Origin: Arthrobacter sp. CJ23
GTDB lineage: Bacteria > Actinomycetota > Actinomycetes > Actinomycetales > Micrococcaceae
Direction: 5' to 3'
DNA: 64,000 nt
Assembly (NCBI RefSeq): GCF_024741795.1
Contig: NZ_CP102950.1
Location: 4,564,025 to 4,628,024, forward strand
Below the pieces are notes generated by a model, which was given only the letters and a program-made list of their open reading frames with translations, was not told where the DNA came from and ran no database searches. Both the position numbers and the translations under genes were made by a program. Shown piece after piece: positions 1 through 8,719 of this stretch (the stretch's first letter is position 1; each line of letters opens with the position of its first letter).

Positions 1-3
1 CAT
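1..3 (-). CDS. Start codon of a truncated gene, probably the ABC permease partner
   Basis: On the minus strand the ABC ATPase stop codon is followed after two bases by an ATG that runs off the window edge. A GGAGGG ribosome binding site inside the end of the ATPase gene lies about eight bases before it. ATPases of this type are normally followed by their membrane subunit, so a permease is inferred. Nothing of its protein is visible. Confidence 0.4.
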
Positions 4-5
4 GG

Positions 6-950
6 CTAGTTCCCTCCGGCCTGTGCGGAAACCGGGGCTCCCGTGGTGATGTGCGAGTGGTATTCGACCTCGTCCTTGGTCAGTTCCATGTAGGCCTCCT
101 CGAGGCTCGCCTGCAGGGGCGTCAGCTCGTAGACCATGACCTGGTTGTCCAGGGCGGCCCGGGCGATGCCGCGCGGGTCCAGGCCGGTGACTTCCAGCAG
201 CTCGCGGTCCTGTGCCTCCACGGAGACGCCGTTGGCGGCCAGCAGCTGCATGAGCCGTTCGGGCTGGTCGGTGCGGACACGGGTGCGGGCCTGGCCCTTG
301 CCGGTGATGATCTCCTTGATGGGGGCGTCGGCGATGATCTTGCCGCGGCCGATCACGATCAGGTGGTCCGCGGTCAGCGCCATCTCGCTCATGAGGTGGC
401 TGGAGAGGAAGACCGTGCGGCCCTCGGAGGCGAGGTACTTGACGAGGTTGCGCACCCAGACGACGCCTTCGGGGTCCAGGCCGTTGACGGGTTCGTCCAG
501 GATGATGGTCTGCGGATCGCCCAGCAGCGCGGCAGCGATGCCGAGGCGCTGCCCCATGCCGAGCGAGAAGCCCTTGACCTTCTTCTTCGCGACGTCGCCC
601 AGTCCGGTCATCTCGATGACTTCGTGGATGCGCTTCTTGGGGATGCTGTGCGTGGCCGCCATCGCCAGCAGGTGGTTGTAGGCCGTGCGGCTGGTGTGGA
701 CCGCCTTGGCATCCAGCAGGGCGCCGATTTCACGCAGCGGCGCCAGGTGCTTGGCGAACGGCACACCGTTCACGGTGACCGTTCCCGCCGTCGGCGCGTC
801 GAGGCCCATGATCATGCGCATGGTGGTGGACTTGCCGGCGCCGTTCGGGCCAAGGAAGCCCGTCACCCGTCCGGCCTGGACAGTGAAGCTGACGCCGCCG
901 ACGGCGGTTTTGTCGCCGTAGACCTTCGTCAGTCCTTTTGCCTCAATCAT
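6..950 (-). CDS. ABC transporter ATP-binding protein (BcrA/DrrA type)
   Basis: ATPase of a two-component ABC exporter, 314 residues, acting at the inner face of the membrane. It shows the Walker A motif GPNGAGKST, a signature region FSLGMGQR, Walker B IILDEP with the D-loop NGLDPEG, and the switch histidine in SSHL. The C-terminal 80 residues match the accessory tail of bacitracin/daunorubicin-type exporters. A longer frame exists upstream, but the start at 950 has AGGAGGG nine bases before it, and the upstream residues look non-coding. The permease probably follows immediately at the window edge. The substrate cannot be told from sequence. Confidence 0.9.
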   Translation of the reverse strand: MIEAKGLTKVYGDKTAVGGVSFTVQAGRVTGFLGPNGAGKSTTMRMIMGLDAPTAGTVTVNGVPFAKHLAPLREIGALLDAKAVHTSRTAYNHLLAMAATHSIPKKRIHEVIEMTGLGDVAKKKVKGFSLGMGQRLGIAAALLGDPQTIILDEPVNGLDPEGVVWVRNLVKYLASEGRTVFLSSHLMSEMALTADHLIVIGRGKIIADAPIKEIITGKGQARTRVRTDQPERLMQLLAANGVSVEAQDRELLEVTGLDPRGIARAALDNQVMVYELTPLQASLEEAYMELTKDEVEYHSHITTGAPVSAQAGGN

Positions 951-1093
951 GGAAGCGTTCCCTCCTGGGAGCAGATGGCTGCAGTTGCGTGTGTTGACTG
1001 TAGTTACAACGCTAGCCACGTCCGGTGCGGAAATCGCCGGTCTCAGGGATGATTCAGGGGCCAGTCAGGGTAGTCCTCATGGATGACACTGAC

Positions 1094-2590
1094 TCAGGGA
1101 CGCGGCCCGTACACGCGCAGCTTCCCGCGCTGCACGGTGAACTCCGCGGTCCGGACACCCGGCAGCGGTTCGCCGTCCACGGCCAGGACCAGGGGCTTGC
1201 CGATTGCCTCGATGCTGAGCCGGGACGCCTCGCTCAGGTGCGTGACTTTGGTGGCCGCCACGGTGCCGGTGAGCACGGCCCAGAGGAGCCGGAGCCGGGC
1301 AAAGGGTTCGTCGGCGGTGACCATGCGGATGTCCAGCACGCCGTCGTCGAGCACTGGCCGGCTCAGCGGTGCCACGTCCCGCGGGTAGTAGCGGCCACGG
1401 CCCAGGTAGAGGATCCACAGCTTGTGCCGCACGCCGTCGATTTTCAGGGTGGTGGGCGAGGCCACGGCGAAGGTGCGCAGGCCCGCCACGAGGCCGGCGA
1501 GCGGTTTCCCCAGCGCCGGCTGGAGCCGTTCGCGGCGGCGGACCAGGTTGGGGTAGACGCCGAAGCTTGCCGTGTTGAGCATGGTGAGCTCGAGGGTTTC
1601 GTCGGCGCCCTCGATGCCCCGGCCCACGGAAACGTGCCCGAGATCCGAGGAGACGGCGGTCCCCGTCGAGGCAGCCGCCGCGGCCTCCGCCACCGTGGCC
1701 ACACCGGCGTCGCGGGCGAAGTGGTTCAGCGTGCCGCCGGGCAGCACCAGCAGGGGCAGGGACTGTCCGACGGCGGCCGCGGCGGCGGTGCCCACCGTGC
1801 CGTCGCCGCCCCACACCCCCAGGGCTTTGGTCCCGGGCCGGGCGGCGGCCGCCTGGATCTGGGCGGCCACGTCCTCGCCCTCGCTGATTTCATGAATATG
1901 CGCCTTGGGGAATGCTTCCCGGAGCAGCGTGACGGTCTCCGGCGAGTAGGAGCCGCCCAGCGCGTTGACCGCGATGCTCAGCCCCTCGCCGTCGTCGAGG
2001 GCCGGCGCCTCGGCAGCCGTCCGGCCGGTGGGCGGGGCCGCTTGCCGCTCCGGCCACCACTTCCGCGTCAGCAAGGCCGCCCCGGCGCCGATGGTGCAGC
2101 CGAACACCACGTCCGAGGGCCAGTGCGCCCCCGTATGGACCCTGGAGTAAGCCACTCCTGCGGCGATCGGGGCCAGCACCGCCCCCAGTGCCGGGGACAC
2201 CATCCCGGCACCCAGGGTGAAGGCCGCGGCGGAGGCCGAGTGCCCCGAGGGCAGTGAAGAGCTGGTGGGCTGCGGGTGCACGAAGCGGAACACCGGGAGA
2301 TGCTCGGGCAGCGGCCGGGCCCGGGGGAGCAGCGTCTTGAAGAGCAGGTTGGTGGCGGCCGAGGCGACGCCGAGCGCCAGGAGACCGTGCAGGGCGGCCC
2401 GGCGCGGCTTGCCCGGAAGGGCGGCGAATCCGCCGGCGATGGCAAACCAGAGCTTGCCCTTGGTGGCCGCGGCGGAGAGGGCGCTGAAGAAGTCGTCGTG
2501 CTGGCCCTGGGGCTGCCGCGAGACGGCGCGGACGAGGAAGCGGTCGAATACTGCCACCCGGCCAGGACCCTTGCGCAGCATGCTTCGCAT
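1094..2590 (-). CDS. PAP2 phosphatase - diacylglycerol kinase fusion
   Basis: A 498-residue two-domain lipid enzyme. The N-terminal half (about 1-175) is a membrane PAP2 phosphatase: K85 to R92-P93 (motif 1), PSGHS at 114-118 (motif 2) and SRVHTGAHWPSD at 149-160 (motif 3). The C-terminal half (about 205-498) is a diacylglycerol/sphingosine-type kinase with GGDGTV at 261-266 and PGGTLNHFARD at 284-294. One half removes a phosphate from a lipid and the other adds one, so the protein may cycle phosphatidate/diacylglycerol or an isoprenoid phosphate. The natural lipid is unknown. Such fusions are known in Actinobacteria. A -10-like TAGGGT ends six bases before the start, so the mRNA may be leaderless. 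Confidence 0.88.
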   Translation of the reverse strand: MRSMLRKGPGRVAVFDRFLVRAVSRQPQGQHDDFFSALSAAATKGKLWFAIAGGFAALPGKPRRAALHGLLALGVASAATNLLFKTLLPRARPLPEHLPVFRFVHPQPTSSSLPSGHSASAAAFTLGAGMVSPALGAVLAPIAAGVAYSRVHTGAHWPSDVVFGCTIGAGAALLTRKWWPERQAAPPTGRTAAEAPALDDGEGLSIAVNALGGSYSPETVTLLREAFPKAHIHEISEGEDVAAQIQAAAARPGTKALGVWGGDGTVGTAAAAAVGQSLPLLVLPGGTLNHFARDAGVATVAEAAAAASTGTAVSSDLGHVSVGRGIEGADETLELTMLNTASFGVYPNLVRRRERLQPALGKPLAGLVAGLRTFAVASPTTLKIDGVRHKLWILYLGRGRYYPRDVAPLSRPVLDDGVLDIRMVTADEPFARLRLLWAVLTGTVAATKVTHLSEASRLSIEAIGKPLVLAVDGEPLPGVRTAEFTVQRGKLRVYGPRP

Positions 2591-2596
2591 CCCCCC

Positions 2597-2602
2597 ACCC
2601 TA
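2597..2602 (-). promoter_or_regulatory. Candidate -10 element, leaderless promoter of the PAP2-kinase fusion
   Basis: TAGGGT on the minus strand ends six bases before the ATG at 2590. That is the spacing expected when transcription starts at the start codon. No Shine-Dalgarno sequence is visible. Inferred from position only. Confidence 0.4.
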
Positions 2603-2616
2603 GCGTGGCGCACCAC

Positions 2617-2622
2617 TAGGAT
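2617..2622 (+). promoter_or_regulatory. Candidate -10 element, leaderless promoter of the PAP2 gene
   Basis: TAGGAT lies six bases before the ATG at 2629. Only 38 bases separate the two divergent start codons, which leaves little room for untranslated leaders. This supports leaderless transcription in both directions. Confidence 0.4.
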
Positions 2623-2628
2623 GTAGCC

Positions 2629-3345
2629 ATGATCCGGGCCCTTCTCCCGCGCAGGTCCGCGGCCGGAACGGTGGTAGCCGTCAGCACGGCGCTGCTCACC
2701 GTGGCCGTGGTGCTGGGCGGGATGCTGCTGCTGGACGTGGCGCGGCCGGCCTTCCAGGACATGGACAATTCATGGCACGACTTCTCTGCCACGCTGCACA
2801 CGCCCTTGTGGGATGCCGTGAACCCCGTCCTGAACTGGGCCGGCTACATGGGAATGCTCATTTTCCACGTGGTGCTGGCGTTTGCCCTGATCGTGGGCCG
2901 GCGGCCCATTTCCGCCGCCTTCAGCGCGACCGCAGGGTTCGCCGTGGTACTCGTGACGCAGCTGGCCAAATGGACCATCGGCCGGGAACGTCCGGCCGAC
3001 AACCACGTCCTCACCGATACCGGTTCCTACCCCTCCGGCCACGTCTCCGCCACCACGGCGTTCCTGCTGGTGGTGACGCTGCTTCTGGGCCGCTGGTGGA
3101 TGTGGATGCTTTCCCTTGCGGGAATCTTTGCCATGATGCTCAGCCGCACCTACCTGGCCGCCCACTGGTTCACGGATGTGGTGGGCGGCGCCTGCCTGTC
3201 AGCCGGGGTGGTGCTCCTGCTGTGGCTGGCATTCCAGGACGTATGCATTCAGGAGAATATGAATGCCGTGCAGACGGCTACTTGGTGGTCAAGGGCTTTG
3301 CAGCGCCGGCAAGCCAGAGGGCAAGCAGGATCGGAGCCCCGATAG
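2629..3345 (+). CDS. PAP2-family membrane phosphatase
   Basis: Integral membrane phosphatase of 238 residues. All three PAP2 motifs are present: KWTIGRERP, PSGHVS and SRTYLAAHWFTD, with about six hydrophobic segments. Family members dephosphorylate phosphatidate, undecaprenyl diphosphate or related lipids at the outer face of the membrane. The substrate here is not determined. It is transcribed divergently from the PAP2-kinase fusion, which suggests shared lipid-phosphate metabolism. The last 68 bases overlap the 3' end of the convergent MFS gene. The polar C-terminal tail (about 35 residues) falls in that overlap and is not part of the family core. Confidence 0.88.
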   Translation: MIRALLPRRSAAGTVVAVSTALLTVAVVLGGMLLLDVARPAFQDMDNSWHDFSATLHTPLWDAVNPVLNWAGYMGMLIFHVVLAFALIVGRRPISAAFSATAGFAVVLVTQLAKWTIGRERPADNHVLTDTGSYPSGHVSATTAFLLVVTLLLGRWWMWMLSLAGIFAMMLSRTYLAAHWFTDVVGGACLSAGVVLLLWLAFQDVCIQENMNAVQTATWWSRALQRRQARGQAGSEPR

Positions 3346-4459
3346 CCAGCAGCGCCAAGTGGATGCCCGTGTGGTCCCCCAGGTAGCCGAGCAGCGGCGG
3401 GCCCGAAAGGAATGCCACGTAGCCGATCGTGGACACCACGGAAACGCGGGCGGCGGCGTGCTTGGGGTCATCGGCCGCGGCCGACATGCCCATGGGGAAG
3501 GCCAGTGCGGCGCCCACACCCCACAGGGCGGCACCGATGCCGGCCAGGACCAGGTTGCCCGCGAACACGAAGAGCGCCAGGCCCAGGGCCGCCGCGGCCA
3601 TGCTGGCCCGCAGCACTGCGACGCGGCCGAACTTGTCGATGACCATGCCGCCCAGGAACCGCATCACGGTCATCGCGAGCACGAAGAGGGCGAAGAACAG
3701 GGCGCCCGTGGACTCGGAGGTTTCCAGCCCGTCAACGGCGGCCTTGGCGATCCAGTCGTTGCCGGCACCTTCCGTGAGGGTGGCGCCGAGCACCACGACG
3801 CCGATCAGCAGCGTGCGGGAGTCCCGCCAGGCCGAGGGGCCCTTGGCCGCTGCCGCCCCGCCGTCGGCGGTGTCATGGGACTCATGCGGCAGGAAGTAGC
3901 GTGGCGCCGTCAGTGCCAGCAACACTACAACGCCGGCGATCACCAGCAGGTGCTCGGGCAGGCCCACGCCCATGCCGGAGAGCCCGGCGCCGATCAGGGC
4001 GCCCACAAAGGCGCCCCCGCTGAAGGCTGCATGGAACTGCGGCATGATGGTGCGCCGGAGCCGGTGTTCGACGTCGGCGCCCTCGATGTTCTGCGCCACG
4101 TCCCACAGCCCGACTCCCACGCCGAAGAAGAACAGCGCCACGGCGGTGCCGGGCACGGACTCGGCCATGAGGGAGAAGGCGATGCCCGCACCGGCGGCCG
4201 CGGCCACCATCCCGCCGAGCCGGACGGTGTTGGCCGTTCCGATCCGCCCGATCACCCGTCCCGCGGACGGCAGCGCGAGCAAGGACCCGACGGCGGTGCA
4301 CAGCAGCAGCGTGCCCATCTGGCCGGAGGTCAGGTGCAGCGTCTCGGTGACGGCCGGGATGCGCGCGGCCCAGCTGGCGAACACGAGTCCGTTCATGCCG
4401 AAGACCAGGAACGTGGCCACGGCCGCGGCCCGGACGTTGATGCTTTGGGTGAGGGTCAT
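3278..4459 (-). CDS. MFS transporter (YbjJ/fucose-permease-like)
   Basis: A 393-residue major facilitator protein with about 12 hydrophobic segments. It starts at MTLTQSINVR, and an early SWAARIP motif is typical of the YbjJ/fucose-permease branch. Its ATG overlaps the stop codon of the upstream TetR gene (ATGA), which fixes the start and shows translational coupling. In tetR-MFS pairs the regulator usually controls the exporter and senses its substrate; that is an inference here. The 3' end overlaps the convergent PAP2 gene. Confidence 0.85.
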   Translation of the reverse strand: MTLTQSINVRAAAVATFLVFGMNGLVFASWAARIPAVTETLHLTSGQMGTLLLCTAVGSLLALPSAGRVIGRIGTANTVRLGGMVAAAAGAGIAFSLMAESVPGTAVALFFFGVGVGLWDVAQNIEGADVEHRLRRTIMPQFHAAFSGGAFVGALIGAGLSGMGVGLPEHLLVIAGVVVLLALTAPRYFLPHESHDTADGGAAAAKGPSAWRDSRTLLIGVVVLGATLTEGAGNDWIAKAAVDGLETSESTGALFFALFVLAMTVMRFLGGMVIDKFGRVAVLRASMAAAALGLALFVFAGNLVLAGIGAALWGVGAALAFPMGMSAAADDPKHAAARVSVVSTIGYVAFLSGPPLLGYLGDHTGIHLALLAIGAPILLALWLAGAAKPLTTK

Positions 4460-5040
4460 TGAGTGGCAACTTCCAACGTGGTGTGCTCGGTGTGGTTCAA
4501 GGGAGTGGTGATGCGGGCGACCGCCTCCACCGTGGTGGAGCGGTGGTGCGGTTCCGTGTCGAGTGCGGCATGGATGAACAGTCCTTCGATCAGCGCGTCC
4601 AGCATCCTGCACGTGACTGGATCGAAATGCAGCCCGAGGGCCCGCCTGCTCCGGGCCATCCAGTCGCGGGTGATCTGGCGGAACACCGGTTTCCTGGCGG
4701 CCAGCGTGTAGAGCTCGTGGGTCAGGACCAGGTCCCGCTGCGAGTCCAGCAGGTCAAGGTGGATCAAGTCCACCACGGCCCGCCGCGCGCCCTCGACATC
4801 CGCCGCTCCCGCGAGCTGCTCGTCAAAGCGGTCCGCGATCGAGTCGCCGAAGCGCCGGAAGGCTTCCGTAAGAAGCTCGTCCATGCCGGCGAAGTGATAT
4901 GTCATGGATCCCAGCGGCACACCGGCCTGTTCGGCAATCCTGCGGTGCGAGGCTCCGGCGACACCCTGGGCTGCGATGACGTCCAGGGCGGCATCGATGA
5001 TCCGGTCCCGGCGCTCCGGGTCGAAACGGCGTGTGGCCAC
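4456..5040 (-). CDS. TetR-family transcriptional regulator
   Basis: A 194-residue repressor-type protein. The N-terminal helix-turn-helix spans RIIDAALDVIAAQG and ASHRRIAEQAGVPLGSMTYH, a textbook TetR_N domain, and is followed by a helical ligand-binding domain. A GTG start at 5040 is chosen: the longer frame adds 50 low-complexity Arg/His residues, and this start gives the usual family length. It follows the acetyltransferase stop by five bases and overlaps the MFS start, so the three genes form one operon. The ligand is unknown. Confidence 0.85.
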   Translation of the reverse strand: MATRRFDPERRDRIIDAALDVIAAQGVAGASHRRIAEQAGVPLGSMTYHFAGMDELLTEAFRRFGDSIADRFDEQLAGAADVEGARRAVVDLIHLDLLDSQRDLVLTHELYTLAARKPVFRQITRDWMARSRRALGLHFDPVTCRMLDALIEGLFIHAALDTEPHHRSTTVEAVARITTPLNHTEHTTLEVATQ

Positions 5041-5045
5041 GGCTG

Positions 5046-5624
5046 TCAGATCTCCCGGATGACGCGGGCCGGGTTGCCCACAGCGAGCGAGTTCGCCGGT
5101 ATGTCCTTGGTGACCACGGACCCGGCGCCGATCACGGAATTGCTGCCGATGGTGACGCCGGGCAGGACGATGGCCCCGCCGCCGAGCCATACGTTGTCGC
5201 CGATGGTGATCGGTTCCGCGGCTTCCAGGCGGTCGCGCCTGGGCTGGGGTGCCACGGGGTGGGTCGGGGTCAGCAGCTGCACGTTGGGGCCGATCTGGCA
5301 GTCTTCGCCGATGCTGATCGGGGCGACGTCCAGGGCCGTCAGGTTGTAGTTGATGAAGGTACGTGCGCCCACCGTGATGTATGTTCCGTAATCGACATAT
5401 ATCGGGGGCTTGATGTGCGCCTCGTAGCCCAGGGAGCCGAGGAGCTCGTCCAGAATGGACCGGGCAGCATCCGGGTCCTCGGCATAGGCGGCCGTGTACT
5501 TTGTCTGCAGCGAGACTGCGCGCTGTGATTCACGGGCGCTCTGGGGGTCGTCGGAGATGTAGGGGTCCCCGGCAAGCATGCGTTCCCGGTTGGTGCGCGG
5601 ATCGCCGGCAAAGTAATCGGTCAT
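5046..5624 (-). CDS. Maltose/galactoside O-acetyltransferase family protein
   Basis: Left-handed beta-helix acetyltransferase of 192 residues that would transfer acetyl from acetyl-CoA to a sugar hydroxyl in the cytoplasm. It has the N-terminal Mac domain (about 5-60), hexapeptide repeats (for example ITIGDNVWLGGGAIV, VTIGSNSVIGAGSVV), and the catalytic His in TPTHPV. The C-terminal motif AVGNPARVIREI is typical of LacA/Maa. An upstream ATG at 5642 is a possible alternative start; neither has a good ribosome binding site. It is the first gene of the operon with tetR and the MFS exporter. Confidence 0.85.
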   Translation of the reverse strand: MTDYFAGDPRTNRERMLAGDPYISDDPQSARESQRAVSLQTKYTAAYAEDPDAARSILDELLGSLGYEAHIKPPIYVDYGTYITVGARTFINYNLTALDVAPISIGEDCQIGPNVQLLTPTHPVAPQPRRDRLEAAEPITIGDNVWLGGGAIVLPGVTIGSNSVIGAGSVVTKDIPANSLAVGNPARVIREI

Positions 5625-5626
5625 GC

Positions 5627-5638
5627 GTACGATCGTAC
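5627..5638. promoter_or_regulatory. Perfect palindrome GTACGATCGTAC, candidate TetR operator
   Basis: A 12-base perfect palindrome lies three bases before the acetyltransferase start, at the head of the acetyltransferase-tetR-MFS operon. Autorepression from such a site is common for TetR regulators. The function is inferred. Confidence 0.4.
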
Positions 5639-5696
5639 ACATCCTTGGGGTGAAGAGAAAGGGAGCCCTTGCGCCGCCCTCGGGACCGCGTCGAGG

Positions 5697-7379
5697 CTAA
5701 CGGGCCCGGTCGACGCGCCCTTCGTCCCAGACGGGCTCCTCGGACTCGTAGACCTTGCCGTCCGAGCCGAACACCAGGAAGCGGTCAAAGGACTTCGCGA
5801 ACCAGCGGTCGTGCGTCACGGCCAGGACGGTTCCCTCGAAGGCGTCGATGGCGCGTTCCAGGGCCTCGCCGGAGTGCAGGTCCAGGTTGTCCGTGGGCTC
5901 GTCCAGGAGCAGGAGCGTGGCGCCGGAGAGCTGCAGCAGCAGGATCTGGAACCGCGCCTGCTGGCCGCCGGAGAGCGATTCGTACTTCTGTTCCGACTGC
6001 CCTGCCAGGCCGTAGGCATCGAGCGCGCCGGCCGCGGCCTCGCGGGCCAGGCCGGAGCGGTGCTCGTCGCCGCGGTGCAGGATTTCCAGCAGGGTGCGGC
6101 CCAGGAGGTCGGGGCGGACGTGCGTCTGCGCGAAGAAGCCGGGGCGGATGCGGGCGCCGAGTTTCACGGTGCCCTCGTGCGGCACTTCGGCGATGACGAC
6201 GTCGGACACCGGCAGGTGCTCGCGTTCCGGGTCGGTACCGCCCGTGGCGAGCAGCCGCAGGAAGTGGCTCTTGCCGGAGCCGTTGGAGCCGAGCACGCCC
6301 ACGCGGTCGCCGAACCAGATTTCCGTGGAGAACGGCTTCATCAGGCCCGTCAGTTCGAGCTTCTCGGCCACGACGGCGCGCTTGGCGGTGCGGCCGCCCT
6401 TGAGGCGCATGCGCACGTTCTGCTCGATTGGCAGGGCCTCGGGCGGGCCGGCTTCGAGGAACTTGGCCAGGCGCGTCTGGGCGGCCTGGTAGCGGTTGGC
6501 CATGTCGGAGCGGAATGCGGCCTTGTTCTTGTACATGTTGACGAGTTCCTTGAGCTTCACGTGCTCCTCGTCCCAGCGCTTGCGGAGCTCTTCGAAACGG
6601 GCGTTACGGTCCGCGCGGGCCTCCACATAGGAGCCGAAGCCGCCGCCGTGGATCCAGGCGCCGGCGCCGTTGATGCCCGGTTCAAGGGTGACAATGCGCC
6701 CGGCGGCGTTGTTCAGCAGCTCGCGGTCGTGGCTGATGAACAGCACGGTCTTCTTGGACTCGTTGAGCTTGGCTTCGAGCCAGCGCTTGCCGGGGACGTC
6801 CAGGTAGTTGTCCGGTTCGTCCAGGAGCAGGAGTTCGTCGGGGCCGGAGAAGAGGGCCTCGAGCACCAGCCGCTTCTGCTCGCCGCCGGACAGGGTGGAC
6901 GCCCGGCGGTGCTGTGCCTTGTCGAAGGACAGTCCCAGCGCAGCCATGCAGACCTCGTCCCAGACGGTCTCGACGTCGTAACCGCCGGCGTCTCCCCAGT
7001 CCACGATCGCCTGGGCGTACTTCATCTGGGAGGGCTCGTCGTCATGCTCGAGCATGGCAAGCTCGGCGTCCTCCACTGCTTTCGCAGCCGCGGCGAGTCC
7101 GGGAGGGGCCGCAGAGACCAGGAGGTCCCGGACCGTGGACTCGTCCCGGACCTGGCCCACGAACTGGCGCATGATGCCCATGTTGCCGGAGCGGCCCACG
7201 GCGCCTTCATCCGGGACAAGATCGCCCGCGATGATCTTGAACAGGGTGGTCTTGCCGGTTCCGTTGGGTCCGATCAGCGCCGTCTTGGTGCCGTCCGGGA
7301 CCTTGAAGGTCACGCCGTTGAGCAGCTGGGTGCCGTCGGAGAGGAAATAGTCAATGCCGGAAACGTCAATATGGGCCAC
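5697..7379 (-). CDS. ABC-F family ATPase
   Basis: A 560-residue soluble protein with two ABC cassettes and no membrane segments, so it is an ABC-F factor and not a transporter. Cassette 1 has GPNGTGKTT, LSGGEQKR and LLLDEPDNYLD. Cassette 2 has GSNGSGKSH, LSGGQQARF and LLLDEPTDNLD. The linker between them (about 255-330) is rich in Arg/Lys and fits the P-site tRNA interaction motif. ABC-F proteins act on the ribosome: housekeeping members gate or rescue translation, others give antibiotic protection. Which kind this is cannot be judged here. Confidence 0.9.
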   Translation of the reverse strand: MAHIDVSGIDYFLSDGTQLLNGVTFKVPDGTKTALIGPNGTGKTTLFKIIAGDLVPDEGAVGRSGNMGIMRQFVGQVRDESTVRDLLVSAAPPGLAAAAKAVEDAELAMLEHDDEPSQMKYAQAIVDWGDAGGYDVETVWDEVCMAALGLSFDKAQHRRASTLSGGEQKRLVLEALFSGPDELLLLDEPDNYLDVPGKRWLEAKLNESKKTVLFISHDRELLNNAAGRIVTLEPGINGAGAWIHGGGFGSYVEARADRNARFEELRKRWDEEHVKLKELVNMYKNKAAFRSDMANRYQAAQTRLAKFLEAGPPEALPIEQNVRMRLKGGRTAKRAVVAEKLELTGLMKPFSTEIWFGDRVGVLGSNGSGKSHFLRLLATGGTDPEREHLPVSDVVIAEVPHEGTVKLGARIRPGFFAQTHVRPDLLGRTLLEILHRGDEHRSGLAREAAAGALDAYGLAGQSEQKYESLSGGQQARFQILLLQLSGATLLLLDEPTDNLDLHSGEALERAIDAFEGTVLAVTHDRWFAKSFDRFLVFGSDGKVYESEEPVWDEGRVDRAR

Positions 7380-7408
7380 CGGTCAATCTTCCCATGGCTT
7401 GCGGGAGG

Positions 7409-8719
7409 TTACTTTGCCGCCTGGGGCGGGCCGCCGCCGTCGGACCGGCCGCCGCCGTCGCGCCCTTCGCGCCGCGCGAACGCCGGGGCATGTTCGGGCC
7501 GCGGCCCGAAGGCGATCATGAGCGCAGGCAGCTTCCGAAACCCGGGCAGGTGCCGCGCGATGAACACGACGGGGCCTGGCGCAGCTGCCTGCTGCCCCCT
7601 CACGACCGAGCCAAAGACCACCTTGTGGAGCAAGAGCTGCATGTTCTGCAGGACCACCGTGGGGAACCAGCGGCGCTTCTGGACCGAAGCCAGCTCGGCC
7701 TCGCCCAGGGTCCCGAGGAGCAGCGGCCCGGCGATGCGCGTGGCCGCGGCCACGGCGTCCTGGATCGCCAAGTTGATTCCGACGCCGCCGGCGGGAGACA
7801 TGGCATGGGCGGCGTCACCGAGCAGGAGCAGCCCGGGCTTGTGCCACCGGTTGATCCGGTTGAGCTTGACGTCCAGGAGGTGGAGATCGTCCATGGACTT
7901 GATCTCGTCCACCCTGTCCGCCAGGTCCGGCCGCAGCTTGGCCACGCGGGCCCGGAAGCTCTGCACCCCTTGGGCCCGCAGCTGTGGATCCAAGCCCTTC
8001 GCGGCAAGGTAGGCGATCTGGTAGTACTCCTTGCGGGTCAGGCTCAGCAGGATGTCGGACCCGGCGAAGCGCGGCACAATGGAGGCCACCGGCTCCTGTT
8101 CATCGTCGCGGCGGGGAAGCCGGAACCACCAGGCATCGAACGGCACCGGGAACTCCTGCGGAACCAGGCCGGCCTTCCCGCGGAGCACGGAGCCGCGGCC
8201 ATCGCACGCCACGGTGAGCTCTGCACGGATCTCGCCGCTTCCGGTGGCCTCGCCGGACACCGCATCACGGGTGCGGTACGCCACCCCGGCGACCTTCCCG
8301 CCGGCGTCGTACAGCAGATCCGTGGCCTGGGTGTTCCTCCGGAGGGTGAACTGCGGCTCCTGCCGCGCGGCGTCCACCAGGAAGTTCAGGAGGTCCCATT
8401 GCGGCACCATGGCCACGTAGTTGTAGGGCGGCTTGAGGAGGCCAAAATCGGCGAGGGTGACTTCTCCACTGCCCGTTGGAAGCCGGAAGTTGCCGAGTTT
8501 GCTCTGCGGGAGCTTGCGGAAGCCCTCACCGAGGCCGAGTTCGTCCAGCAGCCTGATGGTGGAGGCGTGGACGGTGTCGCCGCGGAAATCGCGCAGGAAG
8601 TCGGCGTGCTTTTCGAGGACGGTGACGCCGACGCCGGCGCGCGCCAGCAGGAGTCCGAGCATCACGCCCGCGGGGCCGCCGCCGGCGATGACGCAGCTGG
8701 TGCTTTCAGCCTGGTCCAT
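7409..8719 (-). CDS. FAD-dependent monooxygenase (PHBH/UbiH fold)
   Basis: A 436-residue flavoprotein hydroxylase. The N-terminal dinucleotide motif GGGPAG (about 13-18), the VACDGRG motif in the middle and LLLLGDAAHAMSP near residue 300 define the group A flavin monooxygenases. These use NAD(P)H and oxygen to hydroxylate an aromatic or polyketide substrate, which is not known here. The C-terminal 30 residues are Gly/Arg/Pro-rich and probably disordered. The gene stands alone. Its leader can form two mutually exclusive hairpins, one of which covers the start codon. Confidence 0.87.
   Translation of the reverse strand: MDQAESTSCVIAGGGPAGVMLGLLLARAGVGVTVLEKHADFLRDFRGDTVHASTIRLLDELGLGEGFRKLPQSKLGNFRLPTGSGEVTLADFGLLKPPYNYVAMVPQWDLLNFLVDAARQEPQFTLRRNTQATDLLYDAGGKVAGVAYRTRDAVSGEATGSGEIRAELTVACDGRGSVLRGKAGLVPQEFPVPFDAWWFRLPRRDDEQEPVASIVPRFAGSDILLSLTRKEYYQIAYLAAKGLDPQLRAQGVQSFRARVAKLRPDLADRVDEIKSMDDLHLLDVKLNRINRWHKPGLLLLGDAAHAMSPAGGVGINLAIQDAVAAATRIAGPLLLGTLGEAELASVQKRRWFPTVVLQNMQLLLHKVVFGSVVRGQQAAAPGPVVFIARHLPGFRKLPALMIAFGPRPEHAPAFARREGRDGGGRSDGGGPPQAAK

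Noticed and set aside
51..1052. Long + strand frames opposite the ABC ATPase, and similar frames opposite most minus-strand genes
   Set aside because: Antisense shadows caused by high-GC codon bias; the true strand carries all family motifs.
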